From: Saccharopolyspora dendranthemae
GTDB taxonomy: Bacteria > Actinomycetota > Actinomycetes > Mycobacteriales > Pseudonocardiaceae
Assembly: GCF_007829955.1 (NCBI RefSeq)
Contig: NZ_VIWX01000001.1
Coordinates: 62,001-126,000 of the forward strand
DNA length: 64,000 bases
Reading direction: 5' to 3'
Below are positions 44,659 through 54,194 of this stretch, piece after piece. The translations under genes and the position numbers were made by a program. The number at the start of each line of letters is the position of its first letter. Position 1 is the first letter of the stretch. The notes under the pieces are model-generated. The model saw only the letters and a program-made list of their open reading frames with translations. It was not told where the DNA came from and did not search any database.

Positions 44659-45258
44659 ATGACCCACAGCACCGCACTGCGCGTCGTGCACCAGCCCGAC
44701 ACCGGCATCGACCTCGAAGCAGCCGAACGTGCCGCCGGGCAGCTCTTACGGGCGTTGGGGATCTCCACCGACTCCGAGAGCCTGTCCGGTACCCCGGGCC
44801 GGATCGCCCGCGCCTACGCCGAGCTGTTCACACCTCGGCCGTTCGACCTGACGACCTTCCCCAACGACGAGGGCTACGACGAGATGGTGCTCGCCCGGTC
44901 CATCCCGGTGCGCTCGGTCTGCGAGCACCACCTGCTGCCCTTCGTCGGAGTCGCCCACGTCGGCTACCTGCCCGGCGAGCGCATCCTCGGACTGTCCAAA
45001 CTGGCCAGGATCGTCGAGCACTTCGCCTGCCGCCCGCAGGTTCAGGAGCGCTTGACCAAGCAGGTCGCCGACTGGTTGTCCGAACACCTGCAGCCGAAGG
45101 GCGTGGGTGTGGTGATCGAAGCCGAGCACACCTGCATGACCCTGCGCGGCGCCCGCGCCACCGGCGCCAGCACCGTGACCTCGACCCTGCTGGGCACCCT
45201 GCGCGACGACGCCCGCTCGCGACAGGAGTTCTTCTCCCTGACCGGCGTCCACCGCTGA
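44659..45258 (+). CDS. folE: GTP cyclohydrolase I
   Basis: 199-aa enzyme converting GTP to 7,8-dihydroneopterin triphosphate, first step of folate and pterin synthesis. Zinc ligands Cys88 and His91 (SVCEHHLLPFVG) and Cys159 (EAEHTCMTLRG) with catalytic His157 are present; GLSKLARIVEHFACRPQVQERLT is the usual helix. The start is ATG 44659 with GAGGAG upstream. No other folate gene is near, and the gene is divergent from a SufR-like regulator. It may be a second, regulated FolE used under metal, oxidative or iron-sulfur stress. Confidence 0.94.
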   Translation: MTHSTALRVVHQPDTGIDLEAAERAAGQLLRALGISTDSESLSGTPGRIARAYAELFTPRPFDLTTFPNDEGYDEMVLARSIPVRSVCEHHLLPFVGVAHVGYLPGERILGLSKLARIVEHFACRPQVQERLTKQVADWLSEHLQPKGVGVVIEAEHTCMTLRGARATGASTVTSTLLGTLRDDARSRQEFFSLTGVHR

Positions 45259-45447
45259 CCGGCACCACGCAGCCTCTCGCGGTCACCTCGGTGATGACAC
45301 CGATCCGCCGTCCTTCTTCGATCAGAGCGGGCGCTGCCCCCCTCCAGGAATTCACGCTGCTTCTCCCGCGGTGACAGCTGCTTGGCTAGCGGAAGGTATT
45401 GCGGCTCCACCACATTCATCGACTAACCCTGGCCGAAGCCCGCGTCG

Positions 45448-46968
45448 TCAACCGGAGACGGCCTTGTTCCTCAGCACGTTCTTCTGCAGCTTGCCGGTGG
45501 AGGTCTTCGGAAGGTCGCCGAAGACGATCCTCTTCGGCGCCTTGAACGCGGCGATCCGGGTTCGGACGAACTCGACCAGCTCGGCCTCGCTCGCGCCTCC
45601 GGTCTCGCGCAGGCTGACGAACGCGACCGGGACCTCGCCCCACTTCTCGTCCGGTGCGGCGACGACTGCCGCTTCGAGGACGTCCGGATGGGCGGTGAGT
45701 GCGTTCTCGACCTCGATGGAGGTGATGTTCTCGCCGCCGGAGATGATCACGTCCTTCATCCGGTCGCGCAGTTCGACGTAGCCGTCGGGGTGGCGGACTC
45801 CCAGGTCACCGCTGCGGAACCAGCCGTCGGTCGTGGCGTTGTCGGTGGCTTCGGGATCGCGGTAGTAGCCGAGCATGACGTTGTTGCCGCGCAGCAGGAT
45901 CTCCCCCGGCGTCAGGCCGTCGGCAGGGACGTCCTCGCCGTCGGGATCCGTGACGCGGACCGGTTCGGCGACGACGTTGCCGATGCCCTGCCGGGCGATC
46001 AGCCGCGCGCGGTGCTGCGCGTCGGCCGCGTCCCACTCCGGCTGCCACTCGCAGACGACGGCGGGACCGAAGGTCTCGGTGAGCCCGTAGAGGTGCCGGA
46101 TGTCGAAGCCGAGCTCGCCCATTCGCGCCAGCAGCGCCGGCCACGGCGGTGCGCCCCCGGCGAAGACCCGCAGCACGTGGTCCAGGTCCCGGGCCTCGGG
46201 GTGCTCGGCGAGCATCGACAGGACGGTGGGCGCGGCGCAGAAGTGGGTGATCCCCTCCTCGGTGATCGCCCGCCAGATCGCGCCGGGATCGACCTTCCGC
46301 AGGCAGTGGTGCACACCCCCGGCAGCGGTCACCGCCCACGGGAAGCACCAGCCGTTGGTGTGGAACATCGGCAGCGTCCACAGGTACTGGGAGGACGTGT
46401 CGAGCTTCGCGTGGTAGGCCATCGCCAGGGCCTGCAGGTAGGCGCCCCGGTGGTGGTACATCACGCCCTTGGGGCGGCCGGTGGTGCCGCTGGTGTAGTT
46501 GATCGACAGCAGCGATCGCTCGTCGGCGACCTCGACGCGGTGCGGCTCGGCGCCGTCGACCAGCTCGTCGTAGGACTCGGAGTCGATCACCGGGATCGGC
46601 TGCTCCCCCAGCGCGTCCCGGTGCTCGGCGTCGACCAGGACGAGGCTCGCTCCGCTGTGCTCGAGGATGTAGGAGATCTCGGCCGGGGCGAGCCGGGTGT
46701 TGAGCGCGACCAGCACCGCACCCGCCAGCGGCACGCCGTAGTGGGCTTCCAGAAGCAGGTGCGTGTTCGGCGAGAGCACCGCGACGCGGTCGCCGGGCTC
46801 GACACCCCGCGCGGCCAGGAGCCCGGCCAGCCGCTGCGCGCGCTGCCACAGCTGGGCGTAGGTGTCCCGGCGCTCGCCGTCGACGACGGCGGGCCGGTCG
46901 GCGAACACCGCGGCTGCTCGTTCCAGGAAGGACACCGGAGACAGTTCCCGAAAAGCGATCCCGGTCAA
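45448..46968 (-). CDS. Acyl-CoA synthetase (AMP-binding, fatty/aromatic acid:CoA ligase)
   Basis: 506-aa adenylate-forming ligase. The phosphate loop is YTSGTTGRPKGVMYHHRGAY, then YGLTETFGPAVV, GWFRSGDLGVRHPDGYVELRDRMKDVIISGGENI, and the C-terminal Lys in KTSTGKLQKNVLR. It is of the medium/long-chain FadD type rather than acetyl-CoA synthetase. I start at the TTG 46968, which has GGGAGG 6 nt upstream; longer frames to 47010 and 47070 contain that ribosome site. Convergent with folE across 189 bases that hold no clear gene. Confidence 0.93.
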   Translation of the reverse strand: MTGIAFRELSPVSFLERAAAVFADRPAVVDGERRDTYAQLWQRAQRLAGLLAARGVEPGDRVAVLSPNTHLLLEAHYGVPLAGAVLVALNTRLAPAEISYILEHSGASLVLVDAEHRDALGEQPIPVIDSESYDELVDGAEPHRVEVADERSLLSINYTSGTTGRPKGVMYHHRGAYLQALAMAYHAKLDTSSQYLWTLPMFHTNGWCFPWAVTAAGGVHHCLRKVDPGAIWRAITEEGITHFCAAPTVLSMLAEHPEARDLDHVLRVFAGGAPPWPALLARMGELGFDIRHLYGLTETFGPAVVCEWQPEWDAADAQHRARLIARQGIGNVVAEPVRVTDPDGEDVPADGLTPGEILLRGNNVMLGYYRDPEATDNATTDGWFRSGDLGVRHPDGYVELRDRMKDVIISGGENITSIEVENALTAHPDVLEAAVVAAPDEKWGEVPVAFVSLRETGGASEAELVEFVRTRIAAFKAPKRIVFGDLPKTSTGKLQKNVLRNKAVSG

Positions 46969-47175
46969 CGCGAAACCTCCCTCTCGCCCGTCGTCGGGCG
47001 GGCGGAGCATAACCAACCGGATCGCCTCGGGGCGAGGGTCGGAACTCCTGGCCGCGGGAGTTGTGCGCACCGTCGTCGAGGAGGTCAGCGAGGGCCGAAG
47101 CCTACTTCGACGGGCGAGTTCCTCACGACGTTCTCCCGGTGGCCGCGCGGGAATTCGCCTCCCCCCGCGGTCCGC

Positions 47176-47820
47176 TCACCGCTGCCCGTCCGCGGCGGTG
47201 GAGCCGCCGCCGCGCGCGAGGCCGACGTCGAGCACGAGCGCCTGGCGACGCTGGTGGACGGTGAGGTAACGCAGACCCTCGGGTCCTGCCGTGAACTGGC
47301 GGCGGGACCGGCGCGGGAGCCACACCAGCGCTCCCGCGCTGAGCTCCACGGTGTCGAGTTCGGTCTCGAGCTCGCCGCTGCCGGCGAGAACGTGGATCAG
47401 CACGTCCAGGTCCGGGCCGACGTGCGCGTCGATGCGGCCGTTCGCGGACAGCGCGATGATGTTGGAATCCAGGTCCCGCTCGCGGAAGGGAAGCGTCCAC
47501 ACCGCGCCCGCGGCTCCGCCGTCGGGGACTTCCTCGGCGGTGTTGAGCAGGACCCTGGGCAGCGGGGCGGCCGCCAGCTTGGTGATCTTGATGCGCCAAT
47601 TCCCGGGCTCGCGGCGGAGGTAGTCCCACCGGTGGCTGCCCGGGTGTTCCACCTCGAACTCGTCCCGCAGGTGCTTCGGGTCGTGGTCGTTGATCAGCAC
47701 GAACCCATCACCGACCGGCAACGAGGCGTAGGTGGTGAAGATCGTGGGGTGCTTGTCCGGCTTGCGCAGCGGGCGCACGTCCAGCTCCTGGTCCGGCTGC
47801 GGGGACAGCTCCACCGGCAT
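47176..47820 (-). CDS. DUF2249-cupin protein
   Basis: 214-aa protein of two domains. The N-terminal DUF2249 (residues 1-75) reads LDVRPLRKPDKHPTIFTTYASL and LINDHDPKHLRDEFEVEHPGSHRWDYL. The C-terminal part is a cupin beta-barrel (LIHVLAGSGELETELDTVELSAGALVWLPRRSRRQF). DUF2249 proteins are linked with nitric-oxide and hybrid-cluster functions in other bacteria. It is divergent from a regulator with a Fe-S-type Cys motif, with a large palindrome between, a likely control unit. A metal or NO role is an inference. Confidence 0.85.
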   Translation of the reverse strand: MPVELSPQPDQELDVRPLRKPDKHPTIFTTYASLPVGDGFVLINDHDPKHLRDEFEVEHPGSHRWDYLRREPGNWRIKITKLAAAPLPRVLLNTAEEVPDGGAAGAVWTLPFRERDLDSNIIALSANGRIDAHVGPDLDVLIHVLAGSGELETELDTVELSAGALVWLPRRSRRQFTAGPEGLRYLTVHQRRQALVLDVGLARGGGSTAADGQR

Positions 47821-47833
47821 CGACTCCTCCTGA

Positions 47834-47866
47834 AGAGTTCTTACAAGTCAACCTTGTGTAAACTCT
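47834..47866. promoter_or_regulatory. 33-bp operator-like palindrome between divergent genes
   Basis: Arms AGAGTTCTTACAAG and CTTGTGTAAACTCT (11 of 14 pairs) around TCAAC. It lies 14 bases before the DUF2249-cupin start and 84 bases before the regulator start. The ACAAG/CTTGT inner half-sites resemble the words upstream of folE. Confidence 0.7.
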
Positions 47867-47949
47867 ACGACACGGCCTTCGCCATCGGCGCGTGACCCGA
47901 CGGCCGCACGGGCCGGCGACTTCGCCGCCACCAGGAGGAAGGTGACAGC

Positions 47950-48621
47950 ATGCCGAGCCGGAACACCAGGCCGCAGGACGGCACGGGCCGACGCGGCGAC
48001 ATCGTCCGGGCACTGCGCACGGCGGCACGTCCGCTGCCGATCGCGGAGATCGCCGACCAGCTCCAGGTGCACCCGAACACCGTGCGGTTCCACATGGACG
48101 CCCTCGTGGCGAACGGCCAGGTCGAGCCCGTCAGCCCGGAGCACCGGACTCCGGGCAGGCCGCCCCGGCTGTTCCAGGCCGTCGCGGGGATGAACCCGAC
48201 CGGGCCCCGGCACTACCGGCTGCTGGCCGAAGTCCTGGTCGACGCCATCGCCGCCGAGCCCGACCGAGCCGACCGCGCGGTCGAGGCCGGCAGCGCCTGG
48301 GGACGCAAGCACGGCACAGCGACGGGCGCGCACGACTCGGGCCAGGCCGTCGACGACCTCGTCGCGCTGCTCGACGACATCGGCTTCGCCCCGGAGAGGG
48401 AGACCGATCGCGAGTCCGGCGGTGCGCCGCAGATCAGCCTGCGGAACTGCCCGTTCCTCGAATTCGCTGCGACCGAGCCGCAGATCACCTGCGCGATCCA
48501 CCTGGGCCTGATGCGAGGAGCGGTGGGCGCGGAAGAATCCCCGATCACGGTCGAGCGGTTGGAGCCGTTCGCCGCACCCGACCGGTGCGTCGTCCACCTG
48601 GCCACCGCCGAGCGGGATTGA
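47950..48621 (+). CDS. HTH regulator with SufR-like Cys motif
   Basis: 223-aa DeoR/ArsR-like regulator. The helix-turn-helix is RPLPIAEIADQLQVHPNTVRFHMDALVANGQVE. The C-terminal half has SLRNCPFLEFAATEPQITCAIHLGLMRG and later DRCVVHL, the same Cys spacing as the regulator at 43824. This predicts a cluster-binding sensor, for example of NO or redox. AGGAGGAAGG precedes the ATG. It is followed by the zinc-ribbon gene at 48644 after 22 nt. Confidence 0.85.
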   Translation: MPSRNTRPQDGTGRRGDIVRALRTAARPLPIAEIADQLQVHPNTVRFHMDALVANGQVEPVSPEHRTPGRPPRLFQAVAGMNPTGPRHYRLLAEVLVDAIAAEPDRADRAVEAGSAWGRKHGTATGAHDSGQAVDDLVALLDDIGFAPERETDRESGGAPQISLRNCPFLEFAATEPQITCAIHLGLMRGAVGAEESPITVERLEPFAAPDRCVVHLATAERD

Positions 48622-48643
48622 TGATCACGACAGCGGGGAGATC

Positions 48644-48781
48644 ATGAGCGAACCCGATCCCCAGGGCGACCCGGCCTGCTGGCTGGCGCGCGTCTGCCCG
48701 GAATGCGGCCGCATCGCCGACGAGGACCCACCCACCCGCTGCCAGAACTGCGGCGCGGAGATCGACCCGGACGGCGAGTGA
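48644..48781 (+). CDS. Small zinc-ribbon protein
   Basis: 45-aa protein MSEPDPQGDPACWLARVCPE then CGRIADEDPP, CQNCGAEIDPDGE. Two CxxC knuckles (VCPECG and CQNCG) form a rubredoxin-like zinc ribbon. GGGGAG lies 3 bases before the ATG and the gene follows the cluster-sensing regulator by 22 nt, so it is probably the last gene of that transcript. Function unknown. Confidence 0.75.
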   Translation: MSEPDPQGDPACWLARVCPECGRIADEDPPTRCQNCGAEIDPDGE

Positions 48782-48832
48782 TCAGGCGACCTCCACTACG
48801 AGGTCTTCGGCCCGGATCTGGGGGAATGAGCG

Positions 48833-49330
48833 TCAGAACTCGAAGCCGCCGGGCTTGCCGTTGCGGTCGGCGACGAGACCGGCGAGCGTCGCGATGGCGA
48901 TCTCGGGCGGGGTGCGGGAGCCGATGTTAAGGCCGATCGGCCGGTGCACGCGCTCGATCTGGACGTCGTCGACGCCGAGGTCGCGCAGCGCTTGGACGTG
49001 CGGGCCCGCGTGGCGGGGGTTGCCCATGATCCCGATCCAGCGCGCCTCGTGCTGCAGGGCATCGCGCAGCATCGGGCCGAGCTCGTCGCGGTGGTGGTCG
49101 GTCACGACCACATCGGTGCTCGGGCTCAGCTCCGGCATCCCGGTCAGCGCGTCCAGGCCCGCCGCCCGGTGCGGGTCGGGTTCGACGAGCATCGTGTCGT
49201 AGCCGAGGTCCCGGCCGTAGCGCAGCAGGTGTTCGGCGACGGGCGAGGCGAAGACGGCCGCCAGCACTCGACGTCCGGATTCGCTCGGCACTTCACCGTG
49301 CGCGACCGCGCACGCGACATCCTCGGTCAT
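48833..49330 (-). CDS. Short XdhC/CoxI-family protein
   Basis: 165-aa protein holding only the C-terminal Rossmann domain of XdhC: RRVLAAVFASPVAEHLLRYGRDLGYDTMLVEPDPHR, then VVVTDHHRDELGPMLRDAL and the family mark IGLNIGSRTPPEIAIATLAGLVADRNG. Full XdhC proteins also have an N-terminal CoxI domain; it is missing and no upstream frame supplies it. XdhC proteins bring modified molybdenum cofactor to hydroxylases such as the one at 1-3452. The gene is 43 nt from the methyltransferase gene on the same strand. Confidence 0.88.
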   Translation of the reverse strand: MTEDVACAVAHGEVPSESGRRVLAAVFASPVAEHLLRYGRDLGYDTMLVEPDPHRAAGLDALTGMPELSPSTDVVVTDHHRDELGPMLRDALQHEARWIGIMGNPRHAGPHVQALRDLGVDDVQIERVHRPIGLNIGSRTPPEIAIATLAGLVADRNGKPGGFEF

Positions 49331-49372
49331 GCGCCCAGCATGCCAGCCGCGCTACGGCCGGGACCACTCCCG

Positions 49373-49999
49373 CTACAGCCGGGTCGCCGTCGCCAGCCAG
49401 GCCGGGACGTCGACCTGCTCGCCGTCCGCGACGCCGAGGACCTGGGCGTGCTCACCCCTGGCGACGCCCTGGTAGGTGGTCGGGCGGACTCGTTCCAACC
49501 GCCAGCCGTCGGCGAACACGCTCGGGAAGACCGACTCGGCGACCCGCGGCCCCAGCGCGGGCTCGACGTCGGCCAGCGCCAGCACGTGCACCGTCGCGCC
49601 AGGCCGGCACACGCCGTGCAGGCTGCGCGCGTAGCGGCGCTGGTCGTCCTCGCCGAACACGTGGAACAGGGCGCTGTCGACGACCGTGTCGTAGGGCCCG
49701 CCGGTCAGCGCCAGCGCGTCGGCGACCGCGAAGCGCGCGACCACATCGCGATCGGCGGCGTTGTCCTCGGCGAGTGCGATCGCGCGCGGCGCGGAGTCCA
49801 CGCCCAGCACGTCGTACCCGAGTTCGGCGAGCAGGATGGTGTGCTCGCCGGTGCCGCAACCGGGGTCGAGCACCGCTCCCCCGATCTCGCCGTCGCGTTC
49901 GAGCTCGACGATCGCCCGCTGCGGCGCACCGATCACCCAAGGTGCGGTGCCCGCCACATACGCCTCGTCGAATACTGAGCGATCCACTGACGTTCCCAT
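49373..49999 (-). CDS. Class I SAM-dependent methyltransferase
   Basis: 208-aa methyltransferase. Motif I is GGAVLDPGCGTGEHTILLAELGYDVLGVD, followed by APRAIALAEDNAA and AVADALAL. The N-terminus FDEAYVAGTAPWVIGAPQRAIVEL resembles thiopurine/tellurite-type methyltransferases (TehB-like) that detoxify small molecules. Substrate unknown. Starts with an ATG at 49999; GAGG-like sequence lies nearby. It is on the minus strand, divergent from the ClpC-like gene. Confidence 0.9.
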   Translation of the reverse strand: MGTSVDRSVFDEAYVAGTAPWVIGAPQRAIVELERDGEIGGAVLDPGCGTGEHTILLAELGYDVLGVDSAPRAIALAEDNAADRDVVARFAVADALALTGGPYDTVVDSALFHVFGEDDQRRYARSLHGVCRPGATVHVLALADVEPALGPRVAESVFPSVFADGWRLERVRPTTYQGVARGEHAQVLGVADGEQVDVPAWLATATRL

Positions 50000-50110
50000 G
50001 ATGTGTCCCCTTCGTTCGAGCAGGTCACATCAGCGTGCAACCTCCACCTAACTGGAGGTCAACGCTGCCGGGCCCGCGGTGCGCAGTGATGCGCGCCACT
50101 CGTCGATCGA

Positions 50111-50139
50111 TTGGGAATTACCGGGTCCTCACTTATGTT
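50111..50139 (+). promoter_or_regulatory. Promoter of the ClpC-like gene
   Basis: TTGGGA (50111-50116) and TATGTT (50134-50139) spaced by 17 bases, the housekeeping arrangement. Transcription would start near 50146, inside the HAIR-like site. Confidence 0.6.
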
Positions 50140-50140
50140 G

Positions 50141-50161
50141 GTTGATAGTGACAGACTCAAG
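50141..50161. promoter_or_regulatory. HAIR-like HspR operator
   Basis: GTTGATA-N7-ACTCAAG. The right half is the perfect HAIR half-site (consensus CTTGAGT-N7-ACTCAAG); the left half is degenerate. Position over the start of transcription fits repression by HspR. Confidence 0.7.
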
Positions 50162-50206
50162 TAGATGGCGGCGATGCTTCGCAACACCGCCACGAGGAGG
50201 TTGAGA

Positions 50207-52696
<2,490 letters not shown>

Positions 52697-52710
52697 GCTG
52701 ACGAGTCACC

Positions 52711-52742
52711 AGGAGGCGGGCACCTGCGGGTGCTCGCCTCCT
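52711..52742. terminator. Hairpin terminator after the ClpC-like gene
   Basis: 13-bp arms (AGGAGGCGGGCAC against GTGCTCGCCTCCT, one mismatch) around a 6-base loop, 15 bases after the stop. Confidence 0.85.
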
Positions 52743-52894
52743 CTCGTGCGCGGACGACCCGACGCGGATTCGCGTTTCACCTGGTCATGGCATTGCGGGT
52801 TGCTGGGGTCGTCCCCCGGATTGACCCTTCACAGCACGTTCCCACGTTGCGATACTTGTTCAACCAGGCGGGATTGACCCGGTGGAGGTGAGCG

Positions 52895-53161
52895 ATGCTC
52901 CCCAGGGACGAGCAGCGCCGCCTGCGAGAGATCGAGCGACAGCTCGTCGACGACGATCCCAGGCTCGCGCGCAGGCTGAGCCAGACCAGCATGTTCGGCT
53001 ACGTGCGCGCGAACGTCTCCGCACGGTTGGCGATGGTCGCCTGCGCCGGAGTGCTGTCGATCATGTGCGTGTTCCTCAACGAGGGCGCGGCGGCCCTGAC
53101 CGCTGCGACGCTGGCCGGGATCCTGCTGATCTCCCGCAACTGGCGGCTCGGCCTCGACTGA
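52895..53161 (+). CDS. DUF3040 membrane protein (second copy)
   Basis: 88-aa member of the same family as the gene at 15279: MLPRDEQRRLREIERQLVDDDPRLARRL then hydrophobic segments VSARLAMVACAGVLSIMCVFL and AAALTAATLAGILLIS. GGAGGTGA 5 nt before the ATG. Function unknown. Confidence 0.88.
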   Translation: MLPRDEQRRLREIERQLVDDDPRLARRLSQTSMFGYVRANVSARLAMVACAGVLSIMCVFLNEGAAALTAATLAGILLISRNWRLGLD

Positions 53162-53163
53162 TC

Positions 53164-53176
53164 GTCCACTGTGGCC
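53164..53176. repeat. GTCCACTGTGGCC, palindrome copy 6 (one mismatch)
   Basis: Intergenic copy of the recurring palindrome, three bases after the DUF3040 stop. Confidence 0.55.
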
Positions 53177-53329
53177 GGAGGATTCCGCGCGGCCCCGCGG
53201 ATGCGCTGCGCCCGAACGCCTCGCGGCTTCCCGCTTCCCCACACGCCGAGGTGTGTCGGTTTGGTGCGTGCGCGCGCCCACGAGGAGAATCGGTTGCCGG
53301 ACTGATTCTTCCGCGGTTGGGAGCTCGTG

Positions 53330-54193
53330 ATGACCACTGTCGCCTTCCTGGGCACCGGCACGATGGGTGCGCCGATGGCGCGGAACCTGGTGGCCGCCGG
53401 GTTCGACCTGCGGGTGTGGAACCGCACGCGCAGCCGGGCCGATCCGCTGGCCGAGTCCGGCGCCGTCGTCGTCGACTCCCCGGCCGAGGCCGCACGAGGC
53501 GCGGACGTGCTGGTGACGATGCTGCTCGACGCGGAGGCCACGCTCGCCGCGGGCCGTGAAGCGGCCGCCGCCCTCGATCCCGGCGCCGTGTGGGTGCAGA
53601 TGGGCACCATCGGACTACCGGGCATCGAGTCGGTGTGCCGGGCCGCGGCCGACACCGGTGGCGTCGCCGTCGTGGACGCCCCGGTGCTGGGCACGAAGGT
53701 CCCGGCGGAGAAGGGCGAGCTGGTGGTGCTGGCGGCCGGTGCTCCGGAGCTGCGAGACCGCGTGCAGCCGGTGTTCGACGCGGTCGGTTCCCGCACCCAG
53801 TGGGTCGGCGAGGACCCGGCCCTGGCCGGCGGGTCCAGGCTGAAGCTGGTCGCCAACAACTGGGTCCTCACCCTCACCAACGCCGTGGGCGAATCCATCG
53901 CGCTCGCCGAGGACCTTGACGTGGACCCGTCCCAGTTCCTCGCCGCCATCAAGGACACCGCGGTTGATTCCGCCTACGCGCACATGAAGGGCGCCGCGAT
54001 CATCAGCGGTGAGTACCCACCCGCGTTCACCCTCTCGGCCGCCGCCAAGGACGCCGGGCTCGTGGCCCAGGCGGCCAGCGACGCGGTGCGGCTGGACCTC
54101 GCCGAAGCGGTCAGGGCCCGGTTCGCCCGAGCCCTGACCGCCGGACACGCCGACGAGGACATGGCTGCGGTGTACTACGCGTCGAAGCGGTGA
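53330..54193 (+). CDS. NAD(P)-dependent beta-hydroxyacid dehydrogenase (HIBADH/GLYR family)
   Basis: 287-aa dehydrogenase. The nucleotide loop is VAFLGTGTMGAPMARNLVAAGFDLRVWNRT (5-34), then DAPVLGTKVPAEKGELVVLAAG and the catalytic Lys in LKLVANNWVLTLTNAVGES. It resembles 3-hydroxyisobutyrate dehydrogenase and glyoxylate/succinic-semialdehyde reductases; the canonical substrate-binding GSSG/DAPVSGG block reads DAPVLGT, so substrate is open. Start ATG 53330 (GTG 53327 also possible) behind GGGAG. Convergent with the GH3 gene, 1 base apart. Confidence 0.9.
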   Translation: MTTVAFLGTGTMGAPMARNLVAAGFDLRVWNRTRSRADPLAESGAVVVDSPAEAARGADVLVTMLLDAEATLAAGREAAAALDPGAVWVQMGTIGLPGIESVCRAAADTGGVAVVDAPVLGTKVPAEKGELVVLAAGAPELRDRVQPVFDAVGSRTQWVGEDPALAGGSRLKLVANNWVLTLTNAVGESIALAEDLDVDPSQFLAAIKDTAVDSAYAHMKGAAIISGEYPPAFTLSAAAKDAGLVAQAASDAVRLDLAEAVRARFARALTAGHADEDMAAVYYASKR

Positions 54194-54194
54194 A

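Noticed and set aside
45259-45447. Possible gene fragment on the minus strand (MNVVEPQYLPLAKQLSPREKQ, then EEGRRIGVITEV in another frame)
   Set aside because: Too short, needs a frameshift, no family recognised, and codon third positions are not clearly GC-rich. Could be a remnant but not supportable.
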